Assembly: GCA_012295275.1 (NCBI GenBank)
Contig: CM022667.1
Span: forward strand, 6,239,685-6,303,684
Source of the DNA: Chrysomallon squamiferum
Taxonomy: Eukaryota; Mollusca; Gastropoda; Neomphalida; Peltospiridae
Direction of reading: 5' to 3'
Length of the DNA stretch: 64,000 bases
Positions 32,783-45,110 of this stretch are shown in pieces; positions within the stretch are counted from its first letter, which is position 1, and every line of letters begins with the position of its first letter. The notes beneath the pieces are model-generated. The model did not search any database, was not told the DNA's origin, and saw only the letters and a program-made list of their open reading frames with translations. The translations under genes and the position numbers were made by a program.

Positions 32783-34735
32783 GTAAGTTTTATTTTTAAA
32801 TTTATAAATCTGTGCTACATTGCTAGACGTGTTGCCACTCAGAGTATGTGTTGTGTGTATGTTAAAACTGTAAACTATGACAAGGACAAGTATCAAACTA
32901 TTTTTTTTTTCACCCAAAGCAAGATTATATTTCTTGCACCTGTCTTAGTAATTAATTAATTAAGTATGTAATACATAATTAAACAGCGATGATGATTCGA
33001 TAAATGACGAAATCACGGCATGATGGGGGTACTTTTCTTACTGCATGTGTGCACGTGCACACCTTTAAACTGTAAAATTATGAAAATAGTAAAACTGGAG
33101 TATGATTATAGAAATTCGAAAGTACATTAGTTTCTTGTTTTCTTCGTAGAATCCCAAATGCCTGTACAAATGAAAACTGTTTTAATGTGAGTTAAAAGTG
33201 TTATTTATAGATTCTGTATTTTGATGGATTAGCACTGCACACAAGGCAGCTGGTAATGTTCTCTTTGATGGGTTGTAGGAAAAAATGGTACCCGGAAGAA
33301 ATGGCACTGTGCAGATTTGGAAAAAATGGCACAATATCCACTTTTTCTGTATATATGCTTTAATAAAACCCTTAAAAGTAATTATGAAAATACAGTTTAT
33401 TCACGCAATATTGTTACATACACGTATATTAATATATAGCATCACTCAACCACTTGGTCTTGCTTAACAAAGTACGGTATTATATCAGAGTTTAATATTA
33501 CACATATACACTAACGATCTTTTTTGTTTACAAATTATATAAATAGAAATTTAATAGTTAATTGCTCGAAATAAATGATACAAATGGATACAATGCATGT
33601 TTTTCAGTCCGTTTTCGTTCGTTTTTCGTTCATTCACGCGCTTCTCTCAGTCATACGTCCATCTGATATTCTAATTCTCTTTTCTCTTCTTCTTCGACTT
33701 AGACTTAAACACGTTTGTAATTTACCCTTCCAATATGTCAAAACAAATAACAGTATACCGGCAAATGCTGATGATAAAAAGAAACGGAAGACAATATCTT
33801 TAGAAACAAAATACATTATCTTAAATGAAACCAAAACTAACAAAAATTAACCTATAATGAGCGGCATATAATTATTTCTTAATGTATTTGTATCAATTGA
33901 TTTGTAAATGATTTACTGTTTACTTAATATCTATAATCTATTAAATCATCTATGTCTAAACTGCCGTTTTATTTATCCTTATTTCACATTTTCATTTTAT
34001 GTCAAATTTCATCAGCGACAAAGTAACCACTGCTTTTAACCTTAATTCTATGTAAATTAACGATACCTCACTTAACTATCGGAAATTTGGAACCAATTAC
34101 ATCTTTAATCTGAGGTATTATTGTAGTATGGATATCGCTTATCGCATAAAGTATGCAAATATGACAAATATCGAAATAATCTATGTATCGAATGTAGTGA
34201 ATGTAAATAATTAAAAAAGAAGGTATTTATCTAAAAGTATTCCCGATGATTTGGTCCTTCGCATAAACTTTTTCAGTCATAATATTTTTAGTGTACATAC
34301 TATTAATATACTATGTCACATATATTGTTTAATATGTGCACAATGTGAATATGTGTGTGTGTGCATAACGTAAATATGCTCAGTAACATATATCTTGAAC
34401 ATGTTTAAGCTGAATATGGTTTAATTCGAACAGTTAATGATAAATGTAACGTTCACATATTCTATTTACTGATTATAAGTGAATTACTCGTATGTATAAT
34501 AAGGTTTTTTTAAAAATTATATTGGTGAATAAAATTAGTTATTTATAATATTTTTGTCGTTTTCTTTTACAGAAGCAAGCCGTGAGAAGTAACAAAAAAA
34601 CACATCGTGCCGCTTTTTTCATTTATTTATTTATTTATTTTTAATAGATAGATGAAATTGATGTAAAATTGTTTATTATTAGTCGGTTGTTTTGTAAGAA
34701 AAGGAAATGTTTATGAATTAGAAATGACCAGCTTA

Positions 34736-34773
<38 letters not shown>

Positions 34774-35084
34774 GAATAAAAATAAGAAGAATATGAATAA
34801 TAATAATAACAACAACAACAGTAATAGTAATAATATTATAGTAATAATAAAGTTGATGATGAATATTATGATGATGATAATGAGAACAAATGAATAGTGA
34901 ACACTTATTCTGCTTTTGGTATATGTTACATAACTGATTTAGGAACAATGCGCTCCGCCTCTGAATGTTAGCAAGAAACCAGATGTATGTACAGGCCAAG
35001 TTCATTATATACAGAGGTAATCAGTTATTCCGGTAGACGCGTTTTTTTCTACGAAATGGGTATTATACGAACTGGGAATTATAC

Positions 35085-35280
35085 CAGATGGGAAGACACC
35101 CTTCTACTAGATAGTTCCTTTCAAGTACTCTGCCAGTTCGTACCTCCATCCTCTTGCTTGTCATCCTCTACATCGTTGCCCTTCATAGGTTTTTTAAGTC
35201 TTGATTATTTACTGAAGTGTCCAGCCCAGGACCACTTCCATCTTCTAACATGTTCAGTCACTTTTCTGATTCCAGCTTGC
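35085..35280 (-). pseudogene. RTE-like LINE reverse transcriptase C-terminal scrap
   Basis: The minus strand reads GIRKVTEHVRRWKWSWAGHF, close to the RKWRWAGH block that follows the RT domain in RTE-type LINEs. Further on, in broken frames, comes DDKQEDGGTNWQST, like the DDLRKVAGTNWQ region. Stops and shifts lie between, so it is dead. No ends were identified. Confidence 0.5.
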
Positions 35281-35790
35281 ATTATTGTTTATTTTTCACT
35301 CAGTGCCTTCTCTGGTCTCCGTTTTGGTATTTTTGTAGCTGTTTGTGTAAGTTTGCACATGGGTAGGTAATTCTTGAGATCTTTGTTATTTCCTTAGCAT
35401 TCTTGTTTTTTATGTTTATGTAATAGTAAACAGTAAACAAACAAAAAACGCAATACAATGTGGTGCATGAAATATTTCTGGTAGTAATAAAAATTTCTGA
35501 AATTTTTGTAGGCAATAATCATAAAATCAGCAACTTGCTTGTTAACTTCAATTCAAATATAACTCTGGATCTAGGTTTAATGTAAATGCATAAGTAACTG
35601 TACAACAGTCAGGGGAGAGATGAAGCCATATATCCTTGTGAGCAAAGGTTATATCAGTGATTGTGGATTTAAGCATTCAATTTTAACAGCCATAATCAAT
35701 TTAACATCCCCCACTATTATGAAAATATAACTTTATCCAAAACTTATTTAATTAAATACATATATAGCATTCTTGCATATTGATATTTAC

Positions 35791-35828
35791 CTGCGGTATT
35801 TGTTCGCAACTGTTGGGATTGATTGTTA
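35791..35828 (-). other. 38-nt splice-flanked block, possible 5'UTR exon
   Basis: On the minus strand: acceptor ttttccttcag, 38 nt, donor gtaaatatc. It lies between the 36126 divergent donor and the gene A signal exon, so it could be a 5'UTR exon of gene A. The duplicate at about 49.86 kb has lost the acceptor (cttcaat). Confidence 0.25.
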
Positions 35829-36125
35829 CTGAAGGAAAACGCTAACAAAAGAATGATAAATAATTTACATAATTGAAATAAATAATCTTTCTTTCTTAAA
35901 TTTTCACAACAAAAGCTGTTTCACATTTCAGTGTCCCTTTTGAAGAGGAAAAGTACTCTTTCTCAAATACATAATTATAATAAATAATAAAATATGTACT
36001 TAAAGTAGCAAACGATGTCGGATATGAAAGACATTTTTTTTTTATATCGTTTGACATTTTTACTGAGACTTTTTTACAGAACTATTATACAGAAATAATG
36101 AATTCAAAAATGAAAAAGCACTCAC

Positions 36126-36200
36126 CGATGTAGAGTCGTTATCCCGGAATCACGACACGGTGCAGGAAGTAAATTATCAATAAGCAGGCATCGGGACCAA
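36126..36200 (-). promoter_or_regulatory. Divergent first-exon candidate with ETS-like site
   Basis: CAGGAAGT at 36163-36170 (plus strand) and, on the minus strand, a donor gtgagtgc right after 36126. Closely matched at 50131-50200 and related to 32744-32782 in the opposite orientation. It could start a 5'UTR of gene A or a divergent transcript of the gene B promoter. Confidence 0.3.
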
Positions 36201-36427
36201 TAATTACAACTGAATTAGGTTTTGGTTCGTAAATAACAGCAAACTTGACTGAGATTATTAAAAGTTGTCAAAACCGGTTTGTAAGACAGTAAAGCAATAA
36301 CGCGAAAATAAAGAAATTTTTTGGAAATAGAGTTTATGTCATACATTATAATAGTATCAGTTTTTGACAGAATATCGTTTTTTTTTTTTTTTTTTTTTTT
36401 TGGCGGGGGAGGGGTATTTGTTTGATT

Positions 36428-36517
36428 GCCTTTTTCATTTTTCCCGCTCAGAGCCACCTAAACCAGTTGGCTTGAAAGGGCTCGCACAAATAGGACTCAT
36501 TTGTTTAAATAAGGAAA
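36428..36517 (+). promoter_or_regulatory. Conserved upstream region of gene B
   Basis: CACCTAAACCAGTTGGCTTG, then GGGCTCGCACAAATAGGACTC before ATG 36518; strongly matched before the gene C ATG and partly before that of gene A. Confidence 0.45.
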
Positions 36518-36581
36518 ATGGCGTCTGGTTTGAGGTGTATGTTTCTGTGGATATTTCTTCTACATATTGATATTTGCTTAG
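36518..36581 (+). CDS. Gene B exon: signal peptide
   Basis: Reads MASGLRCMFLWIFLLHIDIC then L, ending in phase 1 at donor gttagttt. Nearly identical to the gene C leader, and sharing FLLHI.ICLG with gene A. Confidence 0.7.
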
Positions 36582-37672
36582 GTTAGTTTTTACACTGGCA
36601 TGGATGTCGTTGTTTCAGTGTTTGTGTAAATAATTAATTTCACTATTATTAGGAAATCTTGCAGTTTAGGTCACTCACCAGAAAACTGTGAGACAGGTTA
36701 CCGTTATACATACTAACTTAGTAATGTACTGAATATTTTGCCGCAATTGTTAGTATTGCGAACGTATTTCTGATAATAAAATCTACACACAAATACAAAT
36801 GTTTGTCTGACTTAAAAGTTAATGTTTATACATAAGAATTATGATTCGATGTCGCTTTACCACTGCAAATGGCACTGATATGTGATAATGTTATAAACTT
36901 ACACTGACTGGTAAATTTTCAGTTTAGATCTGCCACATCTTAAGAAATAATTTTCTAAGTATTATTTATTTTTTAATTATTATTAATATTTTTAACTGCT
37001 AGAAAGTAACTGAAAAAAAAGTAACAATAAAAAATAAAATAATAAAATAAGGAAAAGAGAATAGCTGAAGAATGAAAATAAAAATGTTATGCTGTATGTA
37101 CCTTAGCCACTTTATATTACAGCACTGTATTTTATCTATGAACACAACATTATATTTGGTTGTTGAACATTTAACTGTGTTTTCATATTAGTTCTCATTA
37201 TCCTGAAATGTTGTTATTGAGTCAGTGCATTCCACATCAAACAAAATTTAAATAATTAAATAATTATCATCTTAATCTTTGAATTTGACAGCTTCTAACT
37301 GGTGATCTATAAACAGTATTGTGGAGGTACATAAATAATGCTTAGACATTTTAATGTGTGTTCAGTTTGAAATTCCAGTATTTACCTGATCTTGTGATCT
37401 GTTATTTATCTGTTTCTGTACTTTTGTGTAACTCTTGTTTATTTATAATGTTTTGATCAATAAGTAATATCTAAGAAATATACTTTAGAAGCACAAAAAT
37501 TAAAATTAATCAATTTACAAAAACAATAAAAAAAACAAAAACCAACCAAAAAAAATACAAAGACAGAAAAACAACTCTCCATAATAAAAGTTTAATGCAT
37601 CAGAAATATAATTTTTTTATTTATTTACCTTTTTTGATTATTCATTTATTTTTTTTGTTTCGTGTCTTGTAG

Positions 37673-38015
37673 GTTTTTCATTGAAGTTGTCTGGCTCACC
37701 AAATCCTCCTTCTTACACTGACCTGTAACGTGACAGATGCTGCTGGGCTTGATGATTTTGTACTGTTCTTCAGGCAACCATCCATAGCTCCCATTATTTC
37801 AGTAGAACAATCTCATGCAAGCAGATGTTTTGTGCTCGGTGATCCACTGCCAGGTTTTGTTCTAAGTTGTGGAAGTGGAACAAAGGAAACAACATCAGAA
37901 AGTAAAACTTACAATCTGAAGATAAATAATGTTAAAGATAAACATCTTACTAACTGGTGGTGCTCACTGGCAAAAAATAAGACACAAAGCAACAAACACA
38001 GAGTAACATTTCAAA
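37673..38015 (+). pseudogene. Gene B exon: V-like Ig domain with 2-nt deletion
   Basis: Acceptor tgtcttgtag, donor gtaagttg. Reads GFSLKLSGSPNPPSYTD then a stop; two bases out of frame it continues LTCNVTDAAGLDDFVLFF, SRCFVLGDPLPGFVLSCGSG, then NWWCSLAKN. The exon is 343 nt against 345 in gene A, so loss of two bases in TACACTGACC explains the break. Four cysteines including the B-strand Cys are present in the downstream frame. Confidence 0.75.
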
Positions 38016-38199
38016 GTAAGTTGATATAAATACATTTTTATTATTAAAATATGTTATTGTCATTATCTAAGTAAGATAGATAATCTACATATCCAAGTAT
38101 ATGAAATTAAGGTTTAAATATTTATAAGTAAACTGAGAAAAATAAAATGAGAGATTAATTAATATGACAAAATTCTTTAATTTGTGTGAATGATACAGC

Positions 38200-38350
38200 A
38201 GGTTGATGTTCCAAAACTAGGCATTACTGGGAACACCATCAACTGTTCACAGAATGCATGCACCGATATTGCTGAGTCTACTGATATCTACCTCAGATGC
38301 CAGAATCCAAACCTGGAATTAACATGAAATGTTGGCAGTTGTGCAATGTG
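38200..38350 (+). pseudogene. Possible decayed Ig-like exon in gene B
   Basis: After a fair acceptor (gtgaatgatacag) the plus strand reads QVDVPKLGITGNTINC, then DIYLRCQNPNLELT and a TGA. Cys spacing and the RC.NPNLELT pattern look like a broken Ig strand set. No matching copy was found in the window. Confidence 0.3.
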
Positions 38351-40173
38351 ACTATAGAAATAGAAGAATATATTTGTCATTTTATTTGTAGTTTTCCTAA
38401 CAACCTGATACAAACAAAAATTGATATAAAGATAGTAAAGCCTGTATTTTGTGGCATTAACATTGCATAAATAGTTTTAAAAATACAGTCTGTATAGTGT
38501 AAAGCTCATGTCAGTTATTTTTCCATTAAAAAAGGGGGTCTTAACTTTTTCTTTCAGAATAATTTTATTAATACTAAATTGCAACATTTTGAAATGCACA
38601 GGTTTGTAAATTCATATAATAAATAACTGATTTGAAGATTTTGTTGCATAAACAGTTATTACATTTTGCTGATATTTTCCTTTTCTTCATAGATATTTAT
38701 ATATATATATATTTCAAATCTGGAGAAAGAATAAGATTTTACCACCTTCATGTTTTTAATTAAAATATTTAATGATGTATTTCAGTTTTCAAATAGACAC
38801 AGGTTTCAAGTTGTGTGGATGAAATAATCATCTTTTATGCTGAACGTTGCCTTACTTTTAAGACATGGCAAAGTCTTTAGTAGGTTTCATTCTCCATGAT
38901 TCTCATTGGAATTTCTTAATGGCAGTAAATACAGATATTTTCCTTAAGAAATTTGGTTAATTGATACATGCTATGTGTCTGCTATGGAGAACTATAGAGA
39001 TAGCATCCTATGATCAGCTGGTCATATTGAAGTACATCACATGACCTACCCAATGACTAGCTGTTAAAATGCATTATGTTATTCAGTTCTACTGTTGTAA
39101 TTAGAGGCTGACAATAAACAATTCTTTTAAACTTATAGTGTTATACACAATTAAATTAATTGATATTGAGATAATAAATGACTACCTAATTACATGTACA
39201 GTATAGAATACAATATATAATCCTCTGTAGTGGTCCAAGACTTCACACAGTATGGCTGAAAAGTTACTGGCAGCAAACATCATAATAAACTTTTGTTAAA
39301 TAACTATTACAGTTATGGCTTGAGTCACTGTAAAATATTGTGTTAAAGATGTTGCATATTTGTATATGTTTGGTTTTATGTTCTTCACAAAACCTCATGT
39401 CTCTAGAGGAAGAAGTCACTTCTTAATTTTTAGTTTGGTTTGAATTCTGCTGCCAATAATATATGCATATATATATATATATATAAATTTCTTTTTAAAT
39501 CGTATATGACTATCTTTGACCTGTAGCATTATTTTATTTTATTTTATTAATATTTATGATTATTACTACACCCCAAATGTAATGCTTATTCACTAAAAAA
39601 TTAATTTTGTGATACTGTTATGAAATCTGCTTCTCCTATTCCTTTCCATCAATAATTATTGTGGATTAATGATAATAATTTAATAACAAAAATTCCATTA
39701 CTTAATCTATGATGAAAAACAAAAAAAAAATTAAAATAAAAAATAAAAACATGTAAAAGTTGTTAGTTGTTGCTTGTGAGATATTTATAATTACTATTTT
39801 CACAAAATATTTTTAGGATGAGAAAACAAAATTATTTATTTTCATATGCACATTACTATTTTGAAATTAATTTCAACTGATAAAATAGAACAAAAAAAAT
39901 AGTGTTTTAATTTTTAGTAATTCATTTCATTTCATTTCTTTATGTGCTGTGACTGTTATGATAAATTAAGCTCAGTCCTGATGCTGAGACTATATTTCAG
40001 ATGGTGCATGATTTTAAAATTAAGGTAGTAGCTAACAGGCATGAAGTTAGCATTCATTCCTAATTTGTAGGGATTTTATCTTAGTATATTCTTGTGTATG
40101 TATACCATTCTTGGTATGAGATTTAATACTTTTATCATTATTTTTCTTCGTCTTGTTTTAATAAACAATATAG
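38351..40173. other. Gene B intron
   Basis: AT-rich; nothing recognisable as an exon or mobile element. Confidence 0.4.
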
Positions 40174-40197
40174 GTACAAATGCAACAACTAAATCTG
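40174..40197 (+). CDS. Gene B hinge microexon, type II (24 nt)
   Basis: Acceptor acaatatag, 24-nt body, donor gtatgcc; phase 1-1; encodes TNATTKS between split Gly codons. The downstream flank (ATTTCTTTATG) recurs on the minus strand beside the shortened copy at 6337. Confidence 0.45.
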
Positions 40198-40471
40198 GTA
40201 TGCCATTTCTTTATGAATATCACATCATTTCACAACAATGAGAACAAATTTAAATTATTATTTTTTGATTAAATTTCATTTATTATTAAAATGATTAGAA
40301 ACAACAAACGTAAATACTTTTACTTCTTTCATGTACAGTAAATAAATTAGGACCATTTATTGATTACAAATTCATTTCTTAATGCTGTTATGAAATGTTT
40401 TGTATAAACTCAGTGCTTCTGCTTTTCCAGGTTTTCTATTACTCTCAGTGTTCATTTTGTTAATTATTATT

Positions 40472-40526
<55 letters not shown>

Positions 40527-41281
40527 TGTATCAGAAGTTCATTTTCTTCATGTGAATAAAAAGAGAACTGAGAAAAGTAATAATATTCATTTTGATTGGT
40601 ATTTTTTAAATATTATAATGTATTTTTCAGAAATACTATATTCTTCTAAACTGACAGCTCTAAATTATGATATTAATATTCCAATGTAAAATTAAATTCA
40701 TCAGAACAGACAAACATTATAGAATATTTCTTTTAATTGTTAGTAAAACATTTCACATACCATGGTATCTGAATGTAATTTAACTAGCACTGAGAATATA
40801 TTTCATTTGTTAAATTTGACAAGTAAAAAGTTTATTTAATACATTACTTCAAACCTTTCTGGAATATATCACCATAATCAGCACCCATACCTATTAAATT
40901 CAAAAGATGCTTTTTAAAATCCATCAAATAAATATATCAGTATTCTATAAAATATATTTCTCACATTTCAGATCAAACTGTATTATGTTAAACCTCTGAA
41001 GTATAATGAAGAGGTTTGAACATTTTAAATATATAGAAAGTATTAGAGATATTTATCGTTATTTAAATTGGGCTTTGTTTTTCTTTCTAGAATTTTTTAT
41101 TTTTAGTATTGTTTATTTTTTTTCTGAATTAGACAAGTATATGCAGAAACAAATACACATAAACACACATTATTCACATTTTTTCAGAGTATTATTTTTT
41201 TATATAACTACACCATAATATAAGGATCAAAATAAAAATAAAATTATTATTTCATTAAATTTTCTTTTTCCAATCTCATAG

Positions 41282-41305
41282 GTCTAATTACAATAACAAA
41301 ATCAG
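41282..41305 (+). CDS. Gene B hinge microexon, type III (24 nt)
   Basis: Acceptor aatctcatag, 24-nt body, donor gtatattt; phase 1-1; encodes LITITKS between split Gly codons. It shares length, phase and the TKS end with the type-II microexon 1.1 kb upstream. Confidence 0.4.
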
Positions 41306-42300
41306 GTATATTTGTAGTCAGCTGCTGTCTTGTTAACAGTTTAGTCAACAGTCACAGTTGTCTCAAATATTCATACACTGAAAAGATAGATCAGGGAAAG
41401 TAAATAAAGTTGGCTCTTTATTATCATTCAGCATGGCGTTTAGTATTTGCATTTCAAATATGATTCATTAATATTTACAAGACATTTAAACCACAATTAT
41501 ATGTGAACAACTTTTCCAATAAACACAGTACCATCTGGCAAGTGTTTCTCCACAGCCCTGACACACACACATATTAAATTCATATTTATGGTTGTTTCTG
41601 TGTTGTCAGTAAATAAAGATTAGTGATCACAAATTCATTTATAACACTGTTATGAAATGATCTGTAGTAATTGAATACATCTGCTTTTCCAGTTTACTTC
41701 ATATTTTCTGTTATTCTCTATAGACCATTTGCTTATCAGTTTAGTTTTGTAACTGAAACAGTAAAAAATAATAGAAATTCCTTTTCATAATTTAAGCCAA
41801 ATAAAAACACAATTGATGAAAACAATTTTTTTTTTATTGTCAGAATGCTATAATTTACTTTCCAGAAATACAGTTTTCTGATATATATAAACCAACATTA
41901 TGACATTAATAATAATTGTTTTTTTCTTTATGAAACTTTTCCTTTATCAACTTAATCATCAACATTCCCTATTAAATTCAACATTTGCTTTCTAAAATTC
42001 ACTGAATAAAATTTTAGTACACTTTTTCAGATCTGTGCCATCACAGGGAACATAGGAAGTACTTTCATTAAGTTATTGACTGAAAGCAGTGACTTCTTTG
42101 TAAACAGATACTGATTTCTAGAAATGTTTAACTTCCATCATAGATAACAGAGATATTTTATGAAATTAATAGACACAGCTGTATTTAAAATAGAATAGGT
42201 CATATTTATAATGATTTTACAACATTTCTACCTTTTCAACAGTCATTTTTTATATATGATTTTACAGATTTATAAACATTGTTTTTATTCTTTATTATTA

Positions 42301-42340
<40 letters not shown>

Positions 42341-43879
42341 TATTTTATTTTATTTATTATTATTATTATTTTTTATTTGATTATTATTTTTTTAAATTTC
42401 AGAAACGTAAATATCATAAATAATCTTAATGGGTACACTTCAAGTAATGAATTTATATTAAAATAAATTGACCATGCAGAAAATATCTTGTATTGTTATA
42501 ATTTGGATAGACTTTTGTTCTCATAAACTTATTTCTTAATTTATTTATCACACATCTTCCCTGCAATTTCTTCTTTATCAAGATATTTGCTGGTGCTGTC
42601 ATCAATACAAATAACTAACTTGTCCTGTGCTAACTTTACCATAGCATCTCAGTTATATTACTACTTCATTTTAGTGATATGATATTTTAACAAAAAATAT
42701 TAAAATCTCAGCCTTCAAGGTTTTTTCTTCTGTTTTTGATTCATCAACAGCTAAGAGGCCTATTAATTTATATATATATATATATATATATTTATTTATT
42801 GTTATTGTTCTTGTATTATTTTTATTTTTATTATTATTATTATTTTTTTTTTTGGAACCAGGAAATGAAATCTAATATCTCATCAACAATGAATAATTCA
42901 GTAATACATTTTAAGATACTAACATTACCATGAATGTGAAAACATTTGAAAGTCTAACTATAAACTTAATGTTTCAAATTCCAACAGATTTAAATTAAGT
43001 TTCTATAAATATGTTCAAGAGTTTAAAAAATACTTTCCTTAATGTAATTATTGAAGTGTAAATTTTCTCTGGGGAAAAACATATACTTGACTGATGATTC
43101 ATTAGTAAGATCAACTAAGAGGTGTATTATATATATATTACTACTACTACAACTACTATTATTATTTATTTATTTATTTATCCCAGTGAAATTTTACACG
43201 TCAAGTTGTATAAATATGATTAATTTTAAACACCAACATTCAAATTTTATTGTTGAAAAATAATCTGACTGATTAATGAAAATGTTCCTAATAAAACACT
43301 TTAAAACACAGCTTATATGAACACACATATAATGTCATATATCCCCAGCCTTGTAAAATGCCAGTTGCTTTTAGAGGGAAACATAACCTTTGTAAACTTG
43401 TGTAAGACTGCACCAGAGACAGTAACAGGATGTAAAGCTATTTCAACAATGGGTCATTCACCCAATGGGTTAAACCCGACCGTCTCATATTTTGTATATT
43501 CGTTGGTATACTCGTTGTTTGGGATGCCACAGCAAAATTTTAGGCCAATCGGACCAGTGGTTTGGGAGATATAGCCCCTTGAATGTTGAGATTTTCGGCC
43601 AAAATGGGCGTGACCACCAAACTTTGCACTCATATCTCAGGAACTACAGGTCCAATCTTCATAAAATTGGTATTTTTGAATTACAATGTACATTTTCTAC
43701 ATGTATGCACGTCTGAGACAAAAAACTCATCTTTGGAGTCAAAATCCACCTGACATATCTGAAGGAATGCCTGAAGGATATGAAAATATCCAAAATTTCA
43801 TCAGATGTTCTACACAGTCGGGTGAAATCCCCACTGTGGCTTCAGGCATGGCAGGATTTGAAAGTTTCTACTGAAATCC

Positions 43880-44062
43880 CCATTCACTACTGTGTTTATT
43901 ACTACTCTGTCTATTCCCACTACCTTTTGTTCCTAACTGTTTCTACTGACACTACATCTTCTTCTACTGACACTATTATGAGTGATGCTGGTACTAGTAG
44001 TTACTTCTAGTACTGCTATTACTATTATAACACCCACTAGGCTCCTGTTATTACCTTCACCT

Positions 44063-44105
<43 letters not shown>

Positions 44106-44740
44106 CACCACCACTGATATTACTTCTACCACCACCAGTACTTCTACCATTACTACTGTTACTAATGCTTCTATTACAACTTTTATTATTAGAACAACTA
44201 CTACTCTCACCATCATCGCCACTACTGTTACTTTTATTATCACAGATACTGTTACCACCTCTACTACTACTAGCATCACATTATATCAACAACTACTACA
44301 ATAGCTATTTCTTATTTTGCCACCTCTACTGACACTAGCAATATAATTAATCCTACCACTTCTTCTAGTACTACTAATTACACCAACACTCCCTCTACAT
44401 TATATTATATCTACTGCTACTTATTGCCACTACTACTACTACTACTACATCTATGACACTACTTCCGCGATTACTGCTACTACTTGTACCATTAATATTG
44501 CTTTAATTATCATTAGGATTATTATTATCATTGTTGTTGTTATCATTATCATGATCATTATTATTATTATTACTGGCAGTAGTAGTAATGATACTAGTAC
44601 TAGTATACAAATACTTTATGGGTATTCCAGCACTGATACTTCTACAACTGCAACTTCGACTATTATTACTTCAACTAGTATTATGTCGAATATAAGAATA
44701 GTGATACATTTACTAGTACTATGACCACTATATTTTAAAG
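43880..44740. repeat. Degenerate ACT/CTA trinucleotide tract
   Basis: About 860 bp dominated by ACT, TAC and ACC triplets with point changes, the purest run at 44063-44112. Long open frames here are artefacts of the repeat. Confidence 0.8.
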
Positions 44741-44804
44741 TAATACAGTGATTATTCCTGAGATAAAGCTAGTCTGAAGATGAATTCAGTTCACTGCGCT
44801 ATTT

Positions 44805-45110
44805 TGTGACACTGATGGCAGTGCTGGACCAAATACAAATAAAAACAGTTTTGTTAACCTGTGCCATCATGAAGAAGACTTTCGGTTGGAAGCTGAATGG
44901 AACTTTTATGTGACAAGCCACAGCAAAAATGCCTGGGATGGAATTGGGTGGATGGTGAAGATGTTGCCGACAAAGGCCAGTTTCCAGTGTCCCTACACAG
45001 ACCAAATCCTGACCAGTGAGGCAGTTATCATGGACTTCTGCATCAAAAATATTCTAGAAGCTCAGCCTGCAGAGGTATCAGAACTTATTGTCAACATCTG
45101 AGGATGACTG
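44805..45110 (+). pseudogene. Transposon-associated coding scrap
   Basis: One frame reads EAEWNFYVTSHSKNAWDGIG then WMVKMLPTKASFQCPYTDQI. This is close to an EWHFFATSHGK...DGIGGTVKR...ASLQRP pattern that I know from multicopy uncharacterised proteins tied to DNA transposons. The adjoining upstream part is in another frame. The family name is not certain. Confidence 0.45.

Larger units (their letters stand above)
32536..36125. other. Central head-to-head region between genes A and B
   Basis: No receptor exon. Contains simple AAT repeats at 34735-34771, a LINE scrap at about 35.1-35.3 kb, and a 38-nt splice-flanked block at 35791-35828. The stretch 35.8-36.5 kb is duplicated at 49.8-50.5 kb. 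CpG-containing sequence is commoner here than in the surrounding introns. Confidence 0.4.

Noticed and set aside
34987-35370. 127-codon plus-strand ORF with hydrophobic segments
   Set aside because: The opposite strand of the same stretch matches a decayed LINE (RKWKWSWAGH-type motif), which explains the sequence better.
43982-44332. 116-codon Leu/Pro-rich open frame and its antisense Val-rich frame
   Set aside because: Produced by the ACT/CTA triplet repeat; no start context, domain or splice support.
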